Positions 6,757-14,263 of a stretch of DNA of 17,734 nucleotides are shown here, in pieces (position 1 is the stretch's first letter; every line of letters begins with the position of its first letter). The position numbers and the translations under genes were made by a program. The notes below the pieces were generated by a model, which had not been told where the DNA came from, ran no database searches, and saw only the letters and a list, made by a program, of their open reading frames with translations. The stretch is from an uncultured Oscillospiraceae bacterium (GTDB lineage Bacteria; Bacillota; Clostridia; Oscillospirales; Acutalibacteraceae). Location of the stretch: contig UQBX01000032.1 of the NCBI GenBank assembly GCA_900539425.1, positions 1 through 17,734 on the forward strand, in the 5' to 3' direction.

Positions 6757-7770
6757 TTAGAACTCGTCGTCCCAAGCGTCATCCTCTTCAAAATCCTGAT
6801 GCATTACTTCGGCAATAGCTTCTGCGATACCGTTTGCGTCTATCTTTGCGATAGACATAAGATCCTCGTGAAGACCGATTGTTGAGAAAGCATCCTGATG
6901 GCCGAGCATCTTAAATGCGCATGCTTTACCGCTCTTGGCAACAACATCAGCAACAGCTGAGCCGAGGCCGCCCATAACAGTATGATCCTCAACGGTAATA
7001 ATTCTTCTTGTATCCATAACGGCAGACATAATAGCCTCTTCATCAATAGGCTTGATAGTGTGCATATTAAGAACGCGCACTTTAATGCCTGCATCTGCAT
7101 TAGCCATCTGTGCAGCCTGAAGAGCCTGGTAAACGCATGAACCGCAGGCGATAACAGTGATATCTGTGCCCTCGTTCATTACCTTTGCCTTGCCTACCTC
7201 AAAATCGCAGTCCTCTATATTCTTATAGATGATCTGGTCAAAACCGCGGTTGATTCTGATATATACAGGGCCCGGATACTCATAAGCCTTTTTAACAGCG
7301 TGATATGTTTCAACGCCGTCACACGGGCAGATAACCGTCATATGGGGAAGGCTTCTCATACAAGCCATGTCAATAAGAGAATGGTGTGTTGAGCCTGCCT
7401 GACCGAACGAAGTACCTGCATGTGTTGCAATGATCTTAACGGGAACATTCTGATAACAGATATCTGTATGTATCTGATCAAGTGAGCGCGCAGCGGTGAA
7501 GATGGCAAATGTTGACGCAAACGGTATAAGTCCGTTTTTTGCCATACCTGCGGCAACACCGAACATGTTCTGCTCCGCAATACCTACATTGAAAAGTCTA
7601 TCCGGGAATTTCTCACCGAACATACCGATCTTGGTAGATTTAGCAAGGTCTGCGGTAAGGGCAACAACCTCCTTGTGCTCTTCGCCGAGCTCGCAGAGCG
7701 CCTTTCCGTAATATTCAGCTGTGGAAAGCTGAGTGGTTTCAGTCATAGTATAAGTCATTCCGCTTGCCAT
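6757..7770 (-). CDS. transketolase, C-terminal subunit
   Basis: This is the pyrimidine-binding and C-terminal half of a split transketolase. It must pair with the product of 7774-8667 to make a thiamine-diphosphate active site. Of 337 residues, GIAEQN (63-68) contains the conserved acid E66 that activates the cofactor ring, followed by FASTFAIFTAAR and the substrate-region histidines of STHHSLID (127-134). The C-terminal domain runs from about 200. The last 12 residues are a strongly acidic tail (8 of 12 D or E), unusual for the family. The start is 3 bases after the stop of the N-terminal subunit, with AAGGAGG inside that gene's end, so the two are translationally linked. The substrate is unknown; the cluster context argues against a simple pentose-phosphate role. 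Confidence 0.92.
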   Translation of the reverse strand: MASGMTYTMTETTQLSTAEYYGKALCELGEEHKEVVALTADLAKSTKIGMFGEKFPDRLFNVGIAEQNMFGVAAGMAKNGLIPFASTFAIFTAARSLDQIHTDICYQNVPVKIIATHAGTSFGQAGSTHHSLIDMACMRSLPHMTVICPCDGVETYHAVKKAYEYPGPVYIRINRGFDQIIYKNIEDCDFEVGKAKVMNEGTDITVIACGSCVYQALQAAQMANADAGIKVRVLNMHTIKPIDEEAIMSAVMDTRRIITVEDHTVMGGLGSAVADVVAKSGKACAFKMLGHQDAFSTIGLHEDLMSIAKIDANGIAEAIAEVMHQDFEEDDAWDDEF

Positions 7771-7773
7771 AGC

Positions 7774-8667
7774 TTACGCCTCCTTTTCAGCGCGTGCCAC
7801 ACGAGCCGCGTAATATTTGTCAAGACTGTCATAGCACATCTTGGTCTTTTCGTCATCAAGCGCACCGTAATGCCAATGGTAGTCATCCTCCATAAAGTCG
7901 ATGCCCGCGCCCTTGATAGTATCCATAATGATTGCGTACGGTTTGTCGCCGCCGTTTTTATGGTTATTAATAGCGTTTTCGATTGCGCCGTTGAGTTCTT
8001 TAATATTCTGGCCGTCAACACGCTCAACAATGAATCCGAAAGAATCGAACTTCTTGTCAAGTGGCTCAACTTTCATTTCATCATCAACTCTGCCGTCTAT
8101 CATGCATTTGTTGTTATCAACAAGCACTACAACGTTTGAGAGTTTGAACTGAGCGGCAGTCATTGCAGCTTCCCAGTTTGAACCTTCGTTAAGCTCACCG
8201 TCGCCGGTAAGAACATAGTTCATATAGTCGATGCCGTTTACTCTGCCTGCAAGGGCAAAACCGCATGCAAGTGAAAGGCCGTGGCCGAGTGAACCGCTTG
8301 AGCAGTCTACGCCTTTGATCTTATTGCAGTCAAGGTGCATACCGAAAAGCGAACCTGTAAGGTTGAAGTTGTGAAGACCCTCAACATCCATAAAGCCGTA
8401 ATCGCAGATTACAGGGCCGTAACCTACGGCTGAATGACCTTTTGAAAGAACAAATCTGTCTCTGTCCTTCATATCGGGGTCATTGACATCAAGCTTCATG
8501 AAACGGTGATAAAGAATGGTCATAGCGTCCATTGCGCTCATAGCGCCGCCTATGTGTCCTGAGCCGCCCCAGATAGTGGTCTGGACGGTAAGACGCCTGA
8601 GTTCATCCGCCTTTTTTTCAAGGCGGAGCCATTCTTCCTTATCAAATGGCTTGTAATTTGCTGGCAT
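7774..8667 (-). CDS. transketolase, N-terminal subunit
   Basis: This is the diphosphate-binding half of a split transketolase: 297 residues against about 660 for the fused enzyme. Features: GHIGGAMSAMD (37-47), RFVLSKGHSAVGYG (71-84), GSLGHGLS (125-132), the thiamine-diphosphate/Mg motif GDGELNEGSNWEA (155-167), VDNNK (183-187) and TIKGAGIDFME near the end. Together with the next gene it should transfer two-carbon ketol units or perform a related carboligation. The ATG follows AAGGAGG at 7 bases. It lies 41 bases after the aminotransferase and 3 bases before its partner subunit. Split pairs are common in Clostridia and archaea; what is uncommon is the neighbourhood. Confidence 0.94.
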   Translation of the reverse strand: MPANYKPFDKEEWLRLEKKADELRRLTVQTTIWGGSGHIGGAMSAMDAMTILYHRFMKLDVNDPDMKDRDRFVLSKGHSAVGYGPVICDYGFMDVEGLHNFNLTGSLFGMHLDCNKIKGVDCSSGSLGHGLSLACGFALAGRVNGIDYMNYVLTGDGELNEGSNWEAAMTAAQFKLSNVVVLVDNNKCMIDGRVDDEMKVEPLDKKFDSFGFIVERVDGQNIKELNGAIENAINNHKNGGDKPYAIIMDTIKGAGIDFMEDDYHWHYGALDDEKTKMCYDSLDKYYAARVARAEKEA

Positions 8668-8708
8668 AAATTTTCCTCCTTAAATAAATAACCGGATTAG
8701 TAAAACGA

Positions 8709-9983
8709 TTATTTGAGTCCTTCGATTTCGGGATGTCTTCCCGCAACTACGCCGAAAGCGTCCTCGGCAATATCAACAGCAAGCTTGATATCGTCCTCAG
8801 TAACGGCAGCATTGATGAAATGATTGTGGTGAGAAGCAAGGAAAAGTCCTCTTGAAACACATTCTGCAATCCATTCCTGATGAAGCATAAGGCTGTCATC
8901 ATTTGCTATTCTGAGATAGAACAGCGCCGGCTCACCTGATACAACAAGATTAAATCCGTGTTCCTCAGCTGCTTTTGTAAAGCCCTGTGTAAGCTCTGTG
9001 CCAAGTCTTCTGAAAAGATTTGGAACATCAAGCTTTTTCATTTTATCGATGCAGACAAGGCACGCAGCAAAAGGCTCCGCACTCATCCAGTAAGAACCTG
9101 TATATGTAACAGAAGAAGCAGTTGATTTCATATGCTCTCCGCCGCATACGGCAGACATATTGTAGCCGTTTGCAAGAGCTTTACAGAAACAGATAAGGTC
9201 TGCTTTAATTCCGTAATAATGGTCTGAACCTGCAAGGTCAAGTCTGAAACCTGTACGTACATCGTCAAAGATAAGAACCATACCGTGCTCATCGCAGAAT
9301 TTACGTACTGCCTGCCAGTAATCCTTGGTTGCGCACTCGTTATCCTTGAAGTTGCCGTGATCATAAGGCTGAGCAATAAGTCCGGCAACATCGCCGCCGC
9401 ACTCGTCATAAGCCTGCTGAAGCGCTTCAAGATCAAACCACGGAATAACAACATTATTTTGAACTTCTTCAGGAAGGATACCGGGATAGTCAACCTTCTG
9501 AGCCCACTGGAAGTCACCGTGATAGTAACCCTGAAGGAAGAACATCTTCTTTTTGCCCGTATGAGCTCTTGCGCACATTACTGAGAAAGTAGTGGCGTCT
9601 GAGCCGTTTTTCATAAAGAATGCCCAGTCTGCGCTGGCAACGGTATCTTTAAGAAGTTCGGCACATTCAACCATTTTGTATGACGGAGAAGTTGTGCAGT
9701 TGCCGCGTCTTAACTGCTCGATTGCGGCAGCATCTACATCATCGTCGCAATAGCCGAGAACGTTGGGGCCGTAAGCACACATGAAATCAAGATACTTATT
9801 GCCGTCAACATCCCAGAAATATGTACCCTTTGCATGATCGCTCATAAGAGGCCATTTTGTGATGGGAAGGAAAAGACCTTCGCTGGGGCCGAGGTGGCCG
9901 TATACGCCGGAGGGAATCGCCGCAAGCGCTCTGTTAAACCACTCCTGGCTTTTTTCGTGTTTGTATTCGGGAAATTTACTCAT
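8709..9983 (-). CDS. class III PLP-dependent aminotransferase, HemL-like
   Basis: Belongs to the class III (ornithine/GABA/glutamate-1-semialdehyde) PLP family. In 424 residues the fold markers are all present: DVDGNKYLDF near the N-terminus, phosphate-binding NGSDAT (126-131), the GYYHG segment, the PLP-contacting acid in FDDVRTGFR (239-247; families usually have DEV) and the probable Schiff-base lysine K268 in FCKALANGY. The best resemblance is to glutamate-1-semialdehyde aminomutase, but no other haem gene is nearby and HNHFI replaces the usual C-terminal pattern, so a different amine donor or substrate is likely. An upstream in-frame start at 10052 would overlap the previous gene by 50 bases; I chose ATG 9981-9983 because AAGGAGG lies 11 bases before it. 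Second gene of the SCP2/transketolase operon. Confidence 0.9.
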   Translation of the reverse strand: MSKFPEYKHEKSQEWFNRALAAIPSGVYGHLGPSEGLFLPITKWPLMSDHAKGTYFWDVDGNKYLDFMCAYGPNVLGYCDDDVDAAAIEQLRRGNCTTSPSYKMVECAELLKDTVASADWAFFMKNGSDATTFSVMCARAHTGKKKMFFLQGYYHGDFQWAQKVDYPGILPEEVQNNVVIPWFDLEALQQAYDECGGDVAGLIAQPYDHGNFKDNECATKDYWQAVRKFCDEHGMVLIFDDVRTGFRLDLAGSDHYYGIKADLICFCKALANGYNMSAVCGGEHMKSTASSVTYTGSYWMSAEPFAACLVCIDKMKKLDVPNLFRRLGTELTQGFTKAAEEHGFNLVVSGEPALFYLRIANDDSLMLHQEWIAECVSRGLFLASHHNHFINAAVTEDDIKLAVDIAEDAFGVVAGRHPEIEGLK

Positions 9984-10002
9984 ATCTGCAACATCCTCCT
10001 TA

Positions 10003-10767
10003 TCAGCCCAGATAAACGGCAACTCTGTCCAAAATTCTGTTGAGATTATCAACCATGGAGATCATACCCGCCATATAGATATTGCCCTTGCAGAGCTCCG
10101 CAATGGTGGATACAGTGCCTGTAAACAGACCGTGCGCAAGAGGAATATCCGCAAATTCCATAACTGCGCGCGGGTTTGTTGCCTTTTCCTTGATTGTGGT
10201 AAAATGATGATTTTTTACCTGAATTGACGCATAGCATTTATCCTTGATGCCCATGGAAACAACTCCGTCAACCGTGCTTTTTGCGGTGAACATTGAGATT
10301 GAATCCGAGTTTGCAAGCGCTGTAATGGCACCGGCTATGGTGTAAAACGTAAGAATGGTGGATTCCTCAAAGAAAGCCTCATCCTTAAGATTTTCCTCGC
10401 TGGGTCTAAGAAGTTCGGTAAGTCTGTCTGTAAGCTTGGTGAACGGGCCAAGCAGGAAAGAGAGAACCTGAACAACACCTTTTGTGGGGATACCCGGCTT
10501 TGCACTGTCTATAAGCGCATTGAATTTTTCTGGAGACGCAAAATTCATTTTACAGGTACAGCCTGCCGAGCCCTCCCTGAATTTACAGCCGCTTTTAGTG
10601 AAATGAAACGTGCCGCACGGGCCGTTCGCAACCTCGAAGCAGAGAGAAACGGGGGATTTAAGATTCGCAAGAATCGCCTTAGCCTCTTCGTCTATTTCGC
10701 AAAGGTTTTCAAGCGTTGCCAAAACGCCGTACATATTGACGTACGCCATTGCTTTTGCTTCAGTCAA
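10003..10767 (-). CDS. SCP2-like protein, first gene of the transketolase cluster
   Basis: A soluble 254-residue protein starting at TTG (10765-10767), with AAAGGAGG 7 bases upstream and no better start nearby. It shows two SCP2-like halves. The first is about 38-120 (LCFEVANGPCGTFHF, CKMNFASPEKFNALID, then GIPTKG and a hydrophobic helix). The second is about 165-250, with strands DGVVSMGI and SIQVKN, the segment AVMEFADIPLAHGLFTGTVS, then KGNIYMAGM and an amphipathic helix; this is close to the SCP2 pattern of a strand, a helix, a glycine turn and a final helix. The first half has six cysteines (C23, C43, C51, C61, C70, C72), worth noting for an anaerobe but with no recognised metal motif. 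It shares layout with the product at 5916-6710, and the two genes bracket the operon. Its ligand and role are unknown. Confidence 0.65.
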   Translation of the reverse strand: MTEAKAMAYVNMYGVLATLENLCEIDEEAKAILANLKSPVSLCFEVANGPCGTFHFTKSGCKFREGSAGCTCKMNFASPEKFNALIDSAKPGIPTKGVVQVLSFLLGPFTKLTDRLTELLRPSEENLKDEAFFEESTILTFYTIAGAITALANSDSISMFTAKSTVDGVVSMGIKDKCYASIQVKNHHFTTIKEKATNPRAVMEFADIPLAHGLFTGTVSTIAELCKGNIYMAGMISMVDNLNRILDRVAVYLG

Positions 10768-10803
10768 AACAATTCCTCCTTTAAAGCAAAATTACACAAA
10801 ATA

Positions 10804-10833
10804 ATTATAACATACCGTGCGCAACACGGTCAA
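10804..10833 (-). promoter_or_regulatory. promoter of the SCP2/transketolase operon
   Basis: TTGACC (10828-10833), an 18-base spacer and TATAAT (10804-10809), with TG at the extended -10 position (TGTTATAAT). The start site would fall about 30 bases before the TTG start codon of the first gene. The spacer and the edge of the -35 box are occupied by the inverted repeat at 10814-10830. Confidence 0.8.
10814..10830. promoter_or_regulatory. inverted repeat in promoter spacer, candidate operator
   Basis: ACCGTG-N5-CACGGT is a perfect 6-base dyad spanning 17 bases. It lies between the -10 and -35 boxes and overlaps the -35 by three bases, a place where a bound dimeric repressor would block RNA polymerase. 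It is GC-rich in an otherwise AT-rich intergenic region. No matching regulator gene is in the window, so the binding protein is unknown. Confidence 0.55.
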
Positions 10834-10926
10834 TTAAAAAGAGTTAGAAAATTAACAATATCTTTTAGTTAAATTAAATAAAATATATAACAATGAGTAT
10901 AAATAGCTTGCGGCTATAAAGCAGAA

Positions 10927-11895
10927 CTAAACGCTTTGTTTTTCAAACGGGTACACAAGGCCGAGCTGCCTGCGGCATTCATCCATAATAAGCATACAGT
11001 TTCTTGTTGCTTCAAAAGGAATATAAGCAGACTCCTTTCTGCCGTTTTGTATCTCCTGTGCGACACGTGTAAATTCAGTGAGATAATCGGTCTTGCCCTT
11101 AAATACCTGCCTGCCGTTTTCGTTTTTCAGGATAGCTTTTGAAGCCATATGGAAAAACACGGGTAGGCTTATCGTGCCTTTTGTTCCCTTTATGATGCAG
11201 TTTTCCTTGAGCGTGCACAGCGACATATGAAGCGTACAGTTGAAGCCGTCATATTTCAGCGTTACAGTTTCACTTATATCGATTCCGTTTTTGAGTCTGC
11301 CGCGGCAGACGATATCTTTAGGAAAACCGAAAAGATTATAACAGTAAGTTATTGGGTAAATGCCTATATCGAGAAGCGCTCCCCCCGCTGTTTCGGGAAG
11401 AAGAACACGGGAATTTTTAGACATCATAATTCCTGGAAAAGCGTAATTGATAGTAACATCAGTGACGTCCCCTATTTCCCCGCTCTGAACCCACTTTTTA
11501 ACGGTGAGCGCAACATCTGAAAACCAAGTCCACATAGCCTCGCAAAAGTATATGTTTTCGGCTTTCGCCGTATTAACAAGCGTATCAACATCGGCAACAG
11601 TAACGCCCACCGGTTTTTCGCACAGCACAGGTTTACCAAGCTTCATAGCGCGAACAGCATAATCAACGTGCGAAGTGTGAGGAGTGGCTATATACACACC
11701 ATCCACATCTGCTCGGTTTACGGCGCTGTCAAAATCATTAAAACTTTTTGCCGAATATTTTTCGGCGAAGGCTTTAGATTTTTCTTTGTTTCTGCCATAA
11801 ACGGAAACTATCTCATGCTCGCCCCGCAATATATCCCTTGCGGTTGAATTGGCTATATTTCCGTTTCCTATATATGCCCATCTGAATTTTTCCAT
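10927..11895 (-). CDS. Gfo/Idh/MocA family oxidoreductase
   Basis: An NAD(P)-dependent dehydrogenase of 322 residues. The N-terminal Rossmann domain has YIGNGNIA (8-15), followed by the second-domain markers ATPHTSH (70-76), EKPVG (93-97) with the catalytic-region lysine K94, EAMWTWF (119-125) and GGALLDIGIYPITY (171-184). The EAMW and GIYP motifs place it nearest the dimeric dihydrodiol dehydrogenase/glucose-fructose-oxidoreductase-like branch, which acts on sugars or similar polyols. The exact substrate cannot be read. The ATG follows GAGGTG at 5 bases. It has its own promoter, and a 159-base gap with a separate promoter lies between it and the next operon, so joint regulation with the transketolase cluster is not shown. 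Confidence 0.9.
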   Translation of the reverse strand: MEKFRWAYIGNGNIANSTARDILRGEHEIVSVYGRNKEKSKAFAEKYSAKSFNDFDSAVNRADVDGVYIATPHTSHVDYAVRAMKLGKPVLCEKPVGVTVADVDTLVNTAKAENIYFCEAMWTWFSDVALTVKKWVQSGEIGDVTDVTINYAFPGIMMSKNSRVLLPETAGGALLDIGIYPITYCYNLFGFPKDIVCRGRLKNGIDISETVTLKYDGFNCTLHMSLCTLKENCIIKGTKGTISLPVFFHMASKAILKNENGRQVFKGKTDYLTEFTRVAQEIQNGRKESAYIPFEATRNCMLIMDECRRQLGLVYPFEKQSV

Positions 11896-11925
11896 TTAAC
11901 CACCTCGTAAATTGTTTACTGAAAC

Positions 11926-11954
11926 ATTATAAAACAAACCGCTGCACACGGCAA
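11926..11954 (-). promoter_or_regulatory. promoter for the Gfo/Idh/MocA gene
   Basis: TATAAT (11926-11931) with TTGCCG (11949-11954) 17 bases upstream. It lies just downstream of the trpS terminator and about 30 bases before the ATG. The -10 is perfect and the -35 matches at four of six positions. Confidence 0.65.
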
Positions 11955-11965
11955 TACAAACAGAC

Positions 11966-11993
11966 AAAAAGGGAGCGGTAAATATCCGCTCCC
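11966..11993 (-). terminator. intrinsic terminator after trpS
   Basis: On the minus strand, GGGAGCGG-ATATTTA-CCGCTCCC forms an 8-pair GC-rich stem with a 7-base loop, followed at once by TTTTTGT. It lies 27 bases after the trpS stop and ends the glyA-to-trpS unit. Confidence 0.92.
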
Positions 11994-12020
11994 CATTGAG
12001 TAGTAAAACAAAAATGTTAA

Positions 12021-13028
12021 TCAGATAAGAAATCCTACTTTTTTCATAACCTTGCCGAGAGTGCGAGAAGAAACGCGCATTGCCTTTTCGGCGCCTTTCT
12101 GCTGACATTCTTTAAGATACTGCTTATCTGCAATTATCTCGTTAAATTTCTTCTGGAAAGGCTCGAGTTCCGCAACAACAGCCTCGCCGACAGCCTTTTT
12201 GAAATCGCCGTAGCCTTTGCCTGCAAAATCAGCTTCTATCTTCTCATAGCTGTCTCCTGTAACGGCGGAATAGATAGTCATAAGGTTATTGATACCGTCC
12301 TTGCCCTCTGCAAAGCGAACAGACATTTCGCTGTCCGTGATTGCTGATTTGAACTTCTTCATAATAACCTCAGGCGCATCCGTAAGATAAACGGTGCCTT
12401 TCTGATTTGGATCTGATTTGCTCATCTTGCGTGACGGATCCTGAAGACTCATTACTCTTGCGCCGTTTTTGGGAATATATGCGTCAGGAACTGTAAATAC
12501 ATTGCCGTAAATTCCGTTGAAGCGTTCTGCAATATCACGTGTTATCTCAAGATGCTGTTTCTGGTCTGCGCCTACAGGAACGATATCTGCCTGATAAAGC
12601 AGAATATCTGCCGCCATAAGGCAGGGATAAGTGAAAAGACCTGCATTTACATTATCTTTATGCTGTGAAGCCTTATCCTTAAACTGAGTCATTCTTGAAA
12701 GCTCACCGAACTGTGTATAGCAGTTAAGTATCCAGCCCAGCTGTGCGTGTGTGGGCACCTGAGACTGAATGAAAACAATTCCGTTATCGGGATCAAGGCC
12801 GAGTGCAAGGAGCATTGCAAAAAGCTCATTTGTCTGCTTTCTGAGCTTCTGAGGATCTTGCCTTACGGTAATTGAGTGAAGATCCGCAACACCGTAAATA
12901 GTATCAAACTCACGCTGAAAATCCGCCCAGCCGCGCATAGCTCCCAGATAGTTTCCGAGAGTGGGAACCGAAGTGGGCTGAATCAGCGATAAACTTCTTT
13001 TTCTTTTTTCCGCAACTTGTTCTGACAT
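12021..13028 (-). CDS. trpS: tryptophanyl-tRNA synthetase
   Basis: A class I synthetase that charges tRNA-Trp. It is 335 residues from ATG 13026-13028, normal for the bacterial form. The class I signatures are the HIGH equivalent TLGN in PTSVPTLGNYLG and KMSKS (201-205) in RKMSKSDPN. Also visible are VADLHSIT, the Trp-pocket region MAADILLYQADIVPVGADQ and the HLEITRDIAERFN helix. An in-frame TTG at 13037 sits only 4 bases after AGGA, whereas the ATG is 13 bases after it, so the start is uncertain by three residues. It is the last gene of its unit, 38 bases after the aminotransferase, too short a gap for a T-box leader. Confidence 0.97.
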   Translation of the reverse strand: MSEQVAEKRKRSLSLIQPTSVPTLGNYLGAMRGWADFQREFDTIYGVADLHSITVRQDPQKLRKQTNELFAMLLALGLDPDNGIVFIQSQVPTHAQLGWILNCYTQFGELSRMTQFKDKASQHKDNVNAGLFTYPCLMAADILLYQADIVPVGADQKQHLEITRDIAERFNGIYGNVFTVPDAYIPKNGARVMSLQDPSRKMSKSDPNQKGTVYLTDAPEVIMKKFKSAITDSEMSVRFAEGKDGINNLMTIYSAVTGDSYEKIEADFAGKGYGDFKKAVGEAVVAELEPFQKKFNEIIADKQYLKECQQKGAEKAMRVSSRTLGKVMKKVGFLI

Positions 13029-13066
13029 AATAATCAATCCGTCCTTTAACCTGTAATTTATTCAGA

Positions 13067-14257
13067 TTATTTTCTGAACTGCTTGGCAACTTCGCCCATG
13101 ATTTTTACACCCTTTACAATATCGTCATCGCTCGGGGTGGAAAAATTAAGGCGTATATAGCTGCACGGTGCAGTATCATCCGTCATAAACGCGCTGCCGG
13201 GCACAACTGCCACTTTTCTTTCAAGCAGCGCATTAACATACTTTAGCATATCAACATCATCAGGCAGTTTAGCCCATATAAACAGACCGCCCTGCGGGCG
13301 TACATAATTAATAAATCCGCCGCAGTATTTATCAAGGCAGTCACACATCAAATTGAGCTTGCGCCTGTAAATTTTTCTTATATTTTCTATATGTTTATCA
13401 ACATCATATTCATCAAACCAGCGTGAAACTATCATCTGATTGAGCACGCCTGTATGAACATCGGAAACCTGCTTGCCTATGGTAAATGCACCCGCCGCTT
13501 TCTTGGGAATAACGGCGTATGCAACTCTCATGCCGGGGGCAAGTATCTTAGAAAATGAACCTGCATAGAACACGATACCCTCTGTATCAAGGCTCTTAAC
13601 AGCAGGAACATCCTCGCCTGCTACACGCAGATTGCCGTACGGGTTATCCTCCAAAATAACAAGATCATTTTGAAGTGCAAGCTCATACATTCTTTTGCGT
13701 TTTTCAAGGCTCATGGTAGTTCCGCCGGGGTTTTGGAAATTAGGAATAGTATAAATAAATTTAGCCCCGGGATTTTCCTTAATAACCCTTTCAAGAGCTT
13801 CCATATTCATGCCGTCCTCATCAATGGGAACGCCTGCAAGCTTGCATCCGTGGGAGCGGAAACAGTTTAATGAGCCTATAAAAGACGGCTCCTCGCAGAT
13901 AACGGTATCACCCTCTGAAGTTAGCACACGTGTGGTTATATCCATAACCTGTGTGCCGCCTGCGGTTATTATAACAACATCGTCATCAGAGCCGACATTC
14001 TCACGCCTTTTCAGCCATTCTTTAACAGTCTTTCTGAGGGGCTCATAGCCTTCTGATACACCGTAAACAAGGGCGGAAACAGGATTTTCACTGAAAATTT
14101 CAGCAGAAATCTTTTTAACCTCCTCACAGGGAAAAGCGGCTGTATCAGGCGAACCTCCCGCAAAAGCTATCATACCGGGCTCATTTGTAACTTTAAGTAT
14201 TTCCCTGACAGCAGACGGTTTAAGGCTGGCAAATTTTGATGATAAACTGTAACTCAT
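13067..14257 (-). CDS. class I/II PLP aminotransferase (2-aminoadipate/aromatic type)
   Basis: A 396-residue fold-type I aminotransferase of the group related to LysN/2-aminoadipate transaminase and to the catalytic half of MocR proteins, but without a DNA-binding domain. Markers: AFAGGSPDTAAFP (31-43), YGVSEGYEPLR (65-75), PNFQNPGG (172-179), EDNPYG (203-208), the Schiff-base lysine K237 in GSFSKILAPGMR and the carboxylate-binding R in YIRLNFS near the end. Members use branched-chain, aromatic or aminoadipate amino acids; which applies here cannot be read. The ATG lies 6 bases after the stop of the glycerophosphotransferase gene, with GAGGA overlapping that junction, and trpS follows. The trpS neighbourhood is suggestive of aromatic amino acids but is not evidence. 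Confidence 0.9.
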   Translation of the reverse strand: MSYSLSSKFASLKPSAVREILKVTNEPGMIAFAGGSPDTAAFPCEEVKKISAEIFSENPVSALVYGVSEGYEPLRKTVKEWLKRRENVGSDDDVVIITAGGTQVMDITTRVLTSEGDTVICEEPSFIGSLNCFRSHGCKLAGVPIDEDGMNMEALERVIKENPGAKFIYTIPNFQNPGGTTMSLEKRKRMYELALQNDLVILEDNPYGNLRVAGEDVPAVKSLDTEGIVFYAGSFSKILAPGMRVAYAVIPKKAAGAFTIGKQVSDVHTGVLNQMIVSRWFDEYDVDKHIENIRKIYRRKLNLMCDCLDKYCGGFINYVRPQGGLFIWAKLPDDVDMLKYVNALLERKVAVVPGSAFMTDDTAPCSYIRLNFSTPSDDDIVKGVKIMGEVAKQFRK

Positions 14258-14263
14258 TTTTCC

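Noticed and set aside
7675..8139. 154-codon plus-strand open frame
   Set aside because: It lies antisense to both transketolase subunit genes, has no ribosome-binding site of note and resembles no protein; it is a shadow of the real frames.
9984..10052. Upstream extension of the class III aminotransferase
   Set aside because: It would overlap the first SCP2-like gene by 50 bases, and the only strong ribosome-binding site points to the ATG at 9981-9983.
10003..10767. Iron-sulfur or metal site from the cysteines in the N-terminal half
   Set aside because: The spacing of C51, C61, C70 and C72 does not fit a known cluster motif, and the partner SCP2-like protein lacks these cysteines.
10904..10919. 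Short dyad ATAGC/GCTAT after the Gfo/Idh/MocA gene as its terminator
   Set aside because: Only five AU-rich pairs and no proper U tract follow; too weak to call a terminator.
13029..13066. T-box leader for trpS
   Set aside because: The gap to the upstream gene is only 38 bases, far too short for a T-box.
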